The position numbers and the translations under genes are program-made. A stretch of DNA of 22,318 bases from Priapulus caudatus (taxonomy: Eukaryota > Priapulida > Priapulimorpha > Priapulimorphida > Priapulidae). Positions 1 through 8,800 of this stretch are shown in pieces (within the stretch, counting starts at the first letter, position 1; every line of letters begins with the position of its first letter). Under the pieces are notes generated by a model, which searched no databases, had not been told where the DNA came from, and saw only the letters and a list, made by a program, of their open reading frames with translations. The DNA is taken from NCBI RefSeq assembly GCF_000485595.1, contig NW_014578089.1:10952-33269 (forward strand), written 5' to 3'.

Positions 1-87
<87 letters not shown>

Positions 88-88
88 C
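1..88. repeat. (AC)n then (GCAC)n microsatellite
   Basis: About 16 AC dinucleotides pass directly into about 14 GCAC tetranucleotides. The window begins inside the array, so its true length is unknown. It is alternating purine-pyrimidine and could adopt Z-DNA. No gene is visible near it. Confidence 0.97.
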
Positions 89-791
89 TTATTGCTCTTT
101 TACCCAATCAGCGGCATTGTTACAGATAATTTAACCGCGGATAAATTATTTTTACGGGTAAAATAATAATTTCTGAGTACGATAGTTAACCATGCATAGA
201 CGTAAGATTTCTAGGTTGTCTGCCGTTGTATCGTGTAAGCAGAGCATATAAATCACCTGTTGATTGATATGCTCTGATTTAACTGAGCGGCAAGATCTGA
301 AGAACATGAGAATGTTATTCTTTATGACTAATGACGACAATCACCATTGAAAGCGAAGCCAGGTTTACATCAAACCCACTAAGCTATATATCAGAACTGT
401 TGTCTTGTTGCAAGTCCCTGCATCTAAACTGACGTACGTCATCATAATAAGTCATCATAATAAGTCACGTTATCCGAATGTTGCTATGCAGATCTCAGAT
501 ATCAGATCGTTGATCAAAGACAATATAGAACATCTCACAACTGACCAGAGCATCAAATATAGTTGACTCGATGAGGAACGTGTCTCTTCTTACATAAAGT
601 AGACTAATTGACTTACACCGAACTAGATCTGAGTTCCCATTACACCTTTCACTAGTAGTCAACTCGAAACCAAACTTTTTGCGCAGAAGAGGACAGATTC
701 AGCTAATATTCTCTAACGCTAAAAGATATCCGCTAACAAAGGCACCCGTGCCATTATCACGTAGCATACTGGATATCTCATATGGGCGTAC
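89..791. other. Unassigned non-coding stretch
   Basis: No supported gene. Short open frames here have no recognisable domains. A small direct repeat (TCATCATAATAAG, twice) occurs near 438-466. Composition is AT-rich and ordinary. Confidence 0.6.
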
Positions 792-1091
792 ACTCATCAT
801 GTTCTGCTTGCATCTATGACAAATACGACATACGCATATTATACGCTCTCCTATGACAAATAGACAAGATTCCTCCGATGACAAATATTGGCGAGTCAAC
901 TTCGATTCCGCTTTACAGCTGAAATTCACTGCTTGCGTTCATAATAGCGCTCCTAAACTCCTATGATGCGCACAGCACATACAACAATATTTGTCATAGG
1001 AAGAATCTTCCTATGACAAATAGTGTCATAGGAGAGCGCATATATATGCGTATGTCGTATTTGCCATAGATGCTAGCAGAACATGTTGAGT
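792..1091. mobile_element. Foldback/MITE-like element with ~100-bp inverted arms
   Basis: The left arm (792-890) and the reverse complement of the right arm (985-1091) are nearly identical, apart from one insertion of roughly 10 bases in the right arm. Both carry a short motif, CCTATGACAAATA, that recurs within and between the arms. The ~94-bp centre is unrelated. No transposase frame is present, so it would be non-autonomous. I could not define a target-site duplication. Confidence 0.75.
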
Positions 1092-1258
1092 ATACCGCAG
1101 CTATAGCGTTAACATATCAAAACGCTTGTATTTAGGTGAGCATTTAGTGTAAAGCAGAGTACAACGTCACATCAGTGAGCGTGGTGAGCAGATCTGATAG
1201 TTACCTATACATTAAACAAATCAAAACAAATCAGAAACGGAATTACGACCCCACGCAC

Positions 1259-1479
1259 ACGTGTATGGCAGGCGAGGTGGGACACAACTGGTATTTAGCG
1301 ACAGCCACAAAGTCGAGTTAATGTCTATCATATATTCCATTTAGTGACAGTCATTAAATCAACAAATCAGATACAACTTTTCTCAACCAATCATAGGCAT
1401 GGAATTATTGACAAACACTAAATGATTTAATGATAGACAGTAAATACCATTTGCGTACCACCTCGCCTGCCATACACGT
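1259..1479. mobile_element. 221-bp MITE-like element with terminal inverted repeats
   Basis: The outer ~22 bp are inverted (ACGTGTATGGCAGGCGAGGT on the left; its reverse complement ends at 1479). Inside, TGGTATTTA and the TCTATCATTAAATCATT-like stretches are also mirrored, with more divergence. The interior is AT-rich and non-coding. The superfamily cannot be named because the flanking duplication is unclear. Confidence 0.7.
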
Positions 1480-2358
1480 ACTCGACTTTAGACCCATACA
1501 ACATTGCCTAATAATAATAGTTAAATTGTGAGCTTGGAATATAGAGATTTCTCTTCAAATTCATGGTTCTTTCTACACCACGTAAATCTCACCGTACTGT
1601 GTTAATCACACTTTTATTGTGCAATATTTACTTCTTTTTTTTCAACATTAGTTAAATTCCCCGTTTTCTTACGTTAACAACGGCGTTTACTGAATTCTTG
1701 CGTGTAATAACAACATATTACCGCACACATAAAACAGAAAGCAGCGATTAACTGTATAACTTATACGTGTATATTTATTTCGTCATACGTGATAGTTTAC
1801 AAGCGCTTTAATATTACCAAGATAACCGGTAGCCAGTCTGCCCCGGTCTTTAAATTTCGCGTTACGCTGCACAGACTGCAGCGGGTCCGCTTAACAAACA
1901 ACATACACCCACAGTGTAGAACATCGCACCGCATCCTATAACAATACAGTACGTGTAGCTCTCACCATTGATCATATACCTCACAGGACTTACCATCGCT
2001 AGTCGATATGCCAATGATCACCCATCTTTTCAACGCCCTAGCTTTCGTAAATCGCTATTATAACAACCGCATTACCTCGTGAAGAGTTCGTGACTGGATT
2101 TAAGTAGGTTTAGGAGCGCGAGCGTTGATGGTGGTCCCGGGGGGGGGGGCACCCTGTGTTGACGTTCGGTGTGACGCGAACACAGCCAGGCGACGGTAAC
2201 ACCGCCCACATCACGATCAAAATCGTAAGAAAACCGCGATTTTTACCCCCAAAAAATACGTGGATAAATAATTGATACGCGCACGAACGAACCCCGTCGG
2301 AGAGCGACGTTTACGAGACAATCCATCACCCTTCTCGTTCTATCTCATCAGCAAGTCA
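1480..2358. other. Unassigned non-coding stretch
   Basis: No supported gene. The lower half is AT-rich. CpG frequency rises above about 1800, with a G10 homopolymer near 2139-2148. Nothing here resembles AP3D1. Confidence 0.6.
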
Positions 2359-2420
2359 TACACGCACGCACGCACGCGCACACGCACGCACGCGCGCACG
2401 CACGCACACACACACACACG
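2359..2420. repeat. (CGCA)n/(CA)n microsatellite
   Basis: Interrupted CGCA/CACGCA units ending in pure CA. It lies inside a CpG-rich patch (about 2100-2700) that could be regulatory, but I see no defined promoter element. Confidence 0.9.
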
Positions 2421-2953
2421 GCAAGATGGATGAAGCGCTGATACATCACCCGGAGCCCCACACACAGAACCAGGCCGCGATGAGACTTCCCACGTTAACT
2501 ACTTGTAGCTGTACTTGACTTGTACTTGTACATGTAAGCAAACCCCGCTCGCCGACACCGGAAACACGTTCGCGATCATCAACGATTCGAACGATCATCA
2601 AACGATTTCGAATCAAAATGGCGCCAACGCACAACTACACATATACGCAGCACGGATGAATCTACCCGCTCCCCGTTCCGTAATGTCTTTTGCTAGCGAG
2701 AGAAATCGCACGAGAGAGCAAGTCAGCGGCAAGTACACACTTCACGTGCAACAGTCGGTAATTAAACACAGTCGTTAATGAACTTGACACAGACGCCTGT
2801 ACATCATTCGAGACTGCTATCGGGAAACATACGGCACGCTATTCATTTACATTGAGCTTCAAAACTACCGAAGAGGATATATATATATATCAAAAGTCCA
2901 TAACAGAAAATAATTTTTTTTTTGAAGAAATGTTCTATTTTGGACTCTTGGTA

Positions 2954-2975
2954 TCTATCTATCTATCTATCCTAT

Positions 2976-3028
<53 letters not shown>
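2954..3028. repeat. (TATC)n and (TA)n microsatellites
   Basis: Four to five TATC units pass into a long TA tract that runs to the base of the hairpin at 3027. Any open frame through it (alternating Ile-Tyr) is an artefact of the repeat. Confidence 0.95.
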
Positions 3029-3032
<4 letters not shown>

Positions 3033-3088
3033 AGTAGATAATAGGGAATATTTTTAATGGGGATACTTCCCTATTATCTACTTCTGAT
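3027..3088. repeat. Perfect 22-bp hairpin at the end of the TA tract
   Basis: ATCAGAAGTAGATAATAGGG plus two A (3027-3048) is exactly complementary to 3067-3088, with an 18-nt loop. TA-rich sequence flanks it on the left. It may be the remnant of a short foldback element or a cruciform-forming site. Confidence 0.85.
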
Positions 3089-3467
3089 ACATATGTATAG
3101 GGCCTATAGCGTATTTTTTATCCGATTCGTTGCTTTCGCACTCTGTAATTCATAACGGTAAACATGTCAACTTTAGTCACACAGCGAGAGCGTACACGAC
3201 TTACTGCCGCCCGCCTTGATATTTCCCGAAGGTTCACAAATAAATACAACACGACCAATAATTTATACGGTAGTCAGTCTCGCATTCTCTTCAATCGAAC
3301 GCAAACACTGCTGTACATAAGACCATCGCTATTGACTTGGCAGCGAGCCAACACTTCGTTGCGGGCTGGATGTTTTCTCTTTTTCTTAAGTATCTCGTAA
3401 TAGACGCAGACGTTAGGTTAGATACGGCGGACGCTAGATATAGAGATAGATGCTGACAGACGGACAC
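3089..3467. other. Unassigned non-coding stretch
   Basis: No supported gene. A 78-codon open frame at 3164-3400 shows no recognisable domain and has no splice or expression support. Confidence 0.55.
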
Positions 3468-3686
3468 TTAAGCTAGCAGCACACTTCACCATTTTCGTTG
3501 CTCGTACAGACAATTTTCGTGGTCGGCAATTTTTGTGGCCGTTGCCGCGTCACAGCACACTTCACCACAAGTTGCCACCACGAGCAATTTTCGTGGTGAG
3601 AAATCAAACCTTGTTCCTCGGTATTTGCCGACCACGAAAATTGCCTGTACGAGCAACGAAAATGGTGAAGTGTGCTGCTAGCTTAA
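3468..3686. mobile_element. TTAA-flanked 211-bp MITE (piggyBac-like)
   Basis: Element 3472-3682 has 58-bp terminal inverted repeats (3472-3529 and 3625-3682) that differ at one position. It is flanked on both sides by TTAA (3468-3471, 3683-3686), the target duplication used by the piggyBac superfamily. The interior repeats the subterminal motifs AGCACACTTCACCA and GAGCAATTTTCGTGGT. There is no transposase. The near-identity of the arms suggests recent insertion. TTAA next to a TIR starting GCTAGC is partly palindromic, so the boundary could shift by a base or two. Confidence 0.82.
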
Positions 3687-3699
3687 CGCGCGCTCTCTT

Positions 3700-3733
3700 T
3701 CTTTCTCTCTCCCTCCTCTCTCTCTCTCTTCTA

Positions 3734-3765
<32 letters not shown>

Positions 3766-3766
3766 G
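3700..3766. repeat. (CT)n microsatellite
   Basis: Interrupted CT tract starting just right of the TTAA-flanked element. Its serine/leucine open frame is repeat-derived. Confidence 0.95.
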
Positions 3767-4049
3767 TTGAGGCCTCGCCTCATACTTCATTCATCGTTTG
3801 GCTATACATTAATAACGCGATTTCATCCACTATTTACAATCATAGAACCGCTATCGATACATTCGACAGGAATTACACGCACGTGACTATTACACCACGC
3901 AAATAACAATAGCAGATTTTAAACAAAAACTCGCTTACAGTAGAGCGGTAATTACCTTTGTTTAACAAACCTTACATATATATTCTCGCTTATTACGGTT
4001 AGGTTCAAAGCTATCAAAGGCCACCCTCCCCATCTCTCGTTCACATCGG

Positions 4050-4055
4050 TTTATT
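4050..4055 (-). promoter_or_regulatory. Candidate polyadenylation signal (AATAAA)
   Basis: TTTATT on the plus strand reads AATAAA on the AP3D1 transcript strand. It is the first canonical hexamer I find below the stop codon. It would imply a ~1.66-kb 3' UTR that includes the (CT)n and CAG/CTG repeats. A non-canonical signal closer to 5715 is equally possible. Confidence 0.3.
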
Positions 4056-4357
4056 CGGTAAACAGTTCAACTCAGTACATGTTATTGTAGTTCTATTAGT
4101 TTCTATTCTATAACTACACCTGTCGTTACTACGATGGCGCGAACTGTCTCCATGGCAACAGAACCACAGAAGTGCCGTCAAACAATTCTTCGTCCCAAAC
4201 AATACGGTCATCATCGCGACACTTATTTGTCGCACGCTGTCATTGTAGCACGACGCATACACGCATTACACCGGTGACTCAGTACACTGTACACAGTACA
4301 CATTACTGTACACTCAGACACACAATACGCTCTCTCTATGCATCACACAGACCAGGT

Positions 4358-4391
4358 AACAACAACAACAACAACAACAGCAGCGGCAGCA
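4358..4391. repeat. (AAC)n-(AGC)n trinucleotide repeat
   Basis: Seven to eight AAC units merge into CAGCAG/CGGCAGC. It is short and interrupted at the CAG end. Confidence 0.85.
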
Positions 4392-4650
4392 TGTTTCCGC
4401 GACTACCCGCATCAGAGTCTGGAGAAGCGGGGGAGCTATTGAAAAAACTTCGAAAATAATAACGATTATGTTTCCGCGCGTACACTCTGGGAAGTAGGGA
4501 GGGGCTCCACTCCTACTCGCGCGTGGAGGCTTGCTTGCTCTCACTGCAGCACCATGGCCTCAGCGCTAACCGGCCGTTAAATCACAGTAATGATATTACG
4601 ATTACGTCACGCGTTATATATTCCTAGCTACACGTAAAGCTACACATGCA

Positions 4651-4752
4651 AGCAGCAGCAGCAGTAGCAGTAGCAGCAGCATCAGCATCAGCAGCAGTAG
4701 CAGCAGTAGCAGCAGTAGCAGCAGTAGCAGCAGCAGCAGCATCAGCAGCAGC
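4651..4752. repeat. CAG/CTG trinucleotide repeat, 102 bp
   Basis: Continuous in-phase AGC units interrupted by AGT and ATC variants, often in a 9-bp rhythm (AGCAGCAGT). On the AP3D1 transcript strand it reads CTG/CTA. It lies about 1 kb below the stop codon and so might fall in the 3' UTR. Confidence 0.93.
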
Positions 4753-4884
4753 ATGTCTCGCCACGTGCATACGGTAACCGCATCGTCATGGCTTCACGCA
4801 CTTAACGAGAAATGTGATTATTTCTGCTGCATGAGCATTCTTGCCCGGTACCTTCGATTTAACATGATGATGCCTGTTTTGTGA

Positions 4885-4906
4885 GCTCTCTCTCTCTCTC
4901 GCGCGC

Positions 4907-4984
<78 letters not shown>

Positions 4985-5024
4985 GCGCTCTGCGCTCGCG
5001 CTCATCTCCTCCCTCTCTGTCTCA

Positions 5025-5087
<63 letters not shown>

Positions 5088-5134
5088 TCTGTCTCACTCC
5101 CTCCCTCTCCATCTCTCTCTATCTCACCTCCTCC

Positions 5135-5193
<59 letters not shown>

Positions 5194-5209
5194 CCTATCG
5201 CTCTCTCTC
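4885..5209. repeat. Long (CT)n microsatellite cluster
   Basis: About 325 bp of CT dinucleotides in three blocks with short interruptions. This polypyrimidine tract (polypurine GA on the AP3D1 strand) could form triplex DNA. The 174-codon Ser/Leu open frame across it is not a gene. Confidence 0.97.
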
Positions 5210-5714
5210 ACCAGACCCATGTCGTCTCCTCACCCGTGCCCATGTCTATATAACGCTGCTATCGCCGCTATACGTCGCGTTGAACTTGACAGGGTCCCGC
5301 CACGACAGTCGGAGGCATATAAAAAGCAACAATGCTGCGACTACGTACGATTCTAAGGTTGCGCGCGCGCGCAGCGACAGTCACGACCCACAGAGTTCTC
5401 GCTGAGTTCACAGCCGCCCACGATGATGACATCGATATCCCTGCCTTTCCATTACAGTGTTCGCCTGACCGGAGAACAGAAAGGTCGCCGAAGGTCACAT
5501 ACTGTCCTTGACCGCTCCCCTTGCTCCCGCCGACTGACAGGGAACATGACTCGTGGACGCGCGGTACGTTCCGTTGCCGCTGGGCGATATAGAGGGCGCC
5601 GCTGGGCGATATAGAGGGCGCCGCTGGGCGATGTGGCCGCGGCGCGAGCGCACGGGGGGAGGGGGTCGTCGCGACTGCTTGCCGGGGGGAGGGGGAGGCG
5701 TGGGTGGTCAGCCA
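5210..5714 (-). other. CpG-rich sequence directly downstream of AP3D1 stop
   Basis: Probably AP3D1 3' UTR at least near 5714. It is GC-rich, with G-tracts (AGGGGG twice, 5658-5697) that read as C-tracts on the transcript. The tandem repeat at 5576-5633 lies within it. No independent gene is supported. Confidence 0.5.
5576..5633. repeat. 22-bp tandem repeat, 2.6 copies
   Basis: GCCGCTGGGCGATATAGAGG followed by GC occurs at 5576 and 5598, with a 14-bp partial copy at 5620. The copies are identical. Confidence 0.92.
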
Positions 5715-5807
5715 TCACTGCAGCAGAATCGTCCGGACTTCGTCTAGGACGCTGGAGAGTAGGTTCGGGTCGTTGCTCTTGCCGTCGATGCTAACGCCGT
5801 TGTTTGG
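5715..5807 (-). CDS. AP3D1: AP3D1 terminal coding exon with stop codon
   Basis: Acceptor ATTCCGCAG, phase 0. It encodes PNNGVSIDGKSNDPNLLSSV then LDEVRTILLQ and a TGA stop at 5715-5717. Vertebrate delta ends with a comparable SVSVDGK...STLLSNLLEEM followed by a short hydrophobic tail. The protein end is therefore intact. The 3' UTR continues below 5715 for an unknown distance. Confidence 0.95.
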   Translation of the reverse strand, partial: PNNGVSIDGKSNDPNLLSSVLDEVRTILLQ

Positions 5808-8800
5808 CTGCGGAATTCAATTTCGATTAAGCAATTTAGTTTTAATTAATCATTTTGGAATTTAATATAATTTTACTTAATTTTAGTTATTTTTTCGCAG
5901 TTGCATTTAATATTAATTTAAATTTTTAACATTTATACTCGCGGACGAGGTATTTAATGTTGTTCTACTTTCATCCAGAAGGCGTGAGACTCAAAACATC
6001 TACAATAGCGTCACTGTCACCACAGGCAAACCCGTGGTAGGGGACACCTCTTATAGAATGAACACCTGTCTATGAAAGACACCAAGCGCATCTTTCTTCA
6101 GTGATACTTCTGCTGTCAATGAAACCACCATTCTGGAATGAGCATCTGACTATAAAGGGCTCTTTTACGGTTTCCCAGGAGTGGTCCTTATCTAGCAATA
6201 CTAAACGTATTTTACCATAACCATGTTCACGATTTTTTACCTGCCATCCTAACCCTAACACATGGAAGTCGACAAGTGGACAAGAAAACCGGTTCATTCA
6301 CAGCGATAACGTCAAGTGACCATTCGCTCGGAAACCAATATGAAACGCACTGCACCATACAGAACACTTATGTAGTAAGGACATCGATCAAAATTCTCAC
6401 CAAAGTTTTGACTAGTAGCGCCAAATGATGATCTTGTATGGACCTACTGTATAGCGATGCGCTAGAGTCCACAGCTTCGACGACTGCAACAGAAACAAAC
6501 AACGAACGCGTGTAAAGGGCTTGCCTGATTCTGAGCCTGGACTGTCTCAAATATTCCATCCCAAAGTTTGACAAGCTCATGCAAACTGCGTGCAGTGCCC
6601 CTTCGCTCACTCAGGATATCACTGCCACAATGCTAGCACTATTTTTAAAGTGGGCGGAGCTCTGGGGAAACCCAGCGAATGGAGATTCGTAAACAGCGAA
6701 TGATTTGAAAGTAGTAAATGGGCGCACAATACGTGTACTATTTCGTATCACTATTTTATCAAATTTTTCATAAAATAATGGTTGGATTTTTAATATCTTT
6801 GCAACTTTTATTAGTCCAAATCTTATTACAGAGGATACGAGTAACGTGGCCACTGTAAAACTTGTAGTAAAAAAGCATTACAAATTGTAACAAAAATCTG
6901 CTTGTGGCAGTGGTAGATTGAGCCCATGAGCGAGTGCGCCATCTGTCGTGGAGTTTGTCTCATGACCTCACCTCACGGGATGCCATTGAACTACAACGTT
7001 CACGATGCAAACACCAATAAACGCAACCACAAAGAAACCCATAGCACGTCTACAGCTAACACTCACACACAATAGGTGACAGACAGCTCGACTCAGATTT
7101 AATAGCGTTTCTCTTGCTATCACAAGCTTCCCATCATGCAGGGTTCATAGTAGTAAGACACATGTTGAAATAAGGACTTTATAAGACCCTTTCTGGAGGC
7201 CAAAATAAGAGTTTTTTACGTGACTATTAAAGTACACTAATAATATTTATATACACAATTGCACAGCAGATTTCATTATTTCGTATTATATAATACAACA
7301 ATTCTTACTCTAAGTCGAGAACAGTTTATAAAACAATTGGTCCTTTGGCCAAAAATAAGGACTATTAAGTACTTTTCTAAGATTTCACCAAAAACAAGTA
7401 CTAATAAGGGCCCTTAATTTATTTTTGGCAAAATAAGTACTTATAAGACTTTGGAAGACCCGCTACAAACCCTGTCATGGGGGACCAATAAAGGAACTAC
7501 TTACATTCATGAGCAATTCGTCTGACGAGAATAGCTTACGATTAGATACGGATACCGTAGATAGAGTTACTGTTAGAATACTGCCGGACCTACATGAACC
7601 GGCGGCTATCACATAGAAATCGCGTCATAGAAATACGAATACCGTAGATAGTTAGATTACTGCTGGACCTACACGAACCGGCTTAGGGCCATAATAAAAA
7701 TATAGTTTGTTTGCTCTCACTTGACCGACCCGCCAAAAAGGGTCCGTTTTTTGTTGATCTTTCCCTTTTTTTTTAAACAAATTGTATCACTCACTGTACA
7801 TTATATCAAGAGCGTATAACAAGAAGGAGAGCGTACAATTGTAAAATGCTGAAACCATGTTGCAGTATTAGACGAATTAATAAACTTTTCCCGTTTTATT
7901 TTGACGATTCTTTGCAGTATTATTGATCAGCTGTCCTACCTTGTTCATATAAAACAAACCGCATGTCCCTACGATGCCCATACGCTGAGATAATGAGCGG
8001 TGAAAATCTGGTATTTTCGCCGAAAACCGACTCGAGATCAGTCAATACGGCGTCCCTCACTCAAAGTGTTATAACTTCGGTAAACCCCGCGTGTTTCCGT
8101 CAATGATTGACAAATGGAATGAATGACGTCTGTTATTGATTGCCATAGTGATGACCCCCACCTGTGCCCACCTCACGCCCACCTCACGCTGGATGTATAG
8201 TAAACTCTGGTAGTATTACGTGAGTCAGCGCCACTATGGCGCTACACAGCGGCGACCGGAATCAACACACTGGAAACACTTTGAGTGAGGGACGCAGTAT
8301 TGACTGATCTCGAGTCGGTTTTCGGCGAAAATACCAGATTTTCTCATTATCTCAGCGTAGGGGCATCGTAGGGACATGCGGTTTGTTTTATATGAACAAG
8401 GTAGGACAGCTGATCAATAATACTGCAAAGGATCGTCAAAATAAAACAGGAAAAGTTTATTAATTCGTCTAATACTGCAACATGATTTCAGCATTTTACC
8501 GTTGTACGCTCTCCTTCTTTATACGCTCTTGATTATATAAATCTGTAGGCAATACATTATATGTACCAAGCAAAACAAACATTCAACATAAAACGTATCT
8601 CCACATGCTGAATTTATAAAAATGGGGGTAGATCACCCCCCCCCCCTCAAAAAAGAAGCCTACCTACCTACCCAAACTTTTCAGCCTGGGTCGGGTGAGG
8701 GCAAACAAATATTCTTTTAATTGTGACAGGCTATCGCATAGAAATCGCGTCCCAAGTGAGCGCGAGAAGTAATCGCACCTGAAAAATGCGTGAAGAAGCA

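Noticed and set aside
2425-2778. Possible start codon in a good context (CAAGATGG at 2423-2430) and an 87-codon frame at 2515-2778
   Set aside because: The ATG frame ends after about 30 codons and the longer frame has no recognisable domain, splice partner or homology I could recall. CpG richness alone is not enough.
4881-5405. 174-codon Ser/Leu frame
   Set aside because: Direct translation of a (CT)n microsatellite.
6070-6297. 75-codon minus frame with ordinary amino-acid composition in the last AP3D1 intron
   Set aside because: It lies in sequence with a ~78-bp internal repeat typical of dispersed non-coding elements, and no domain was recognised.
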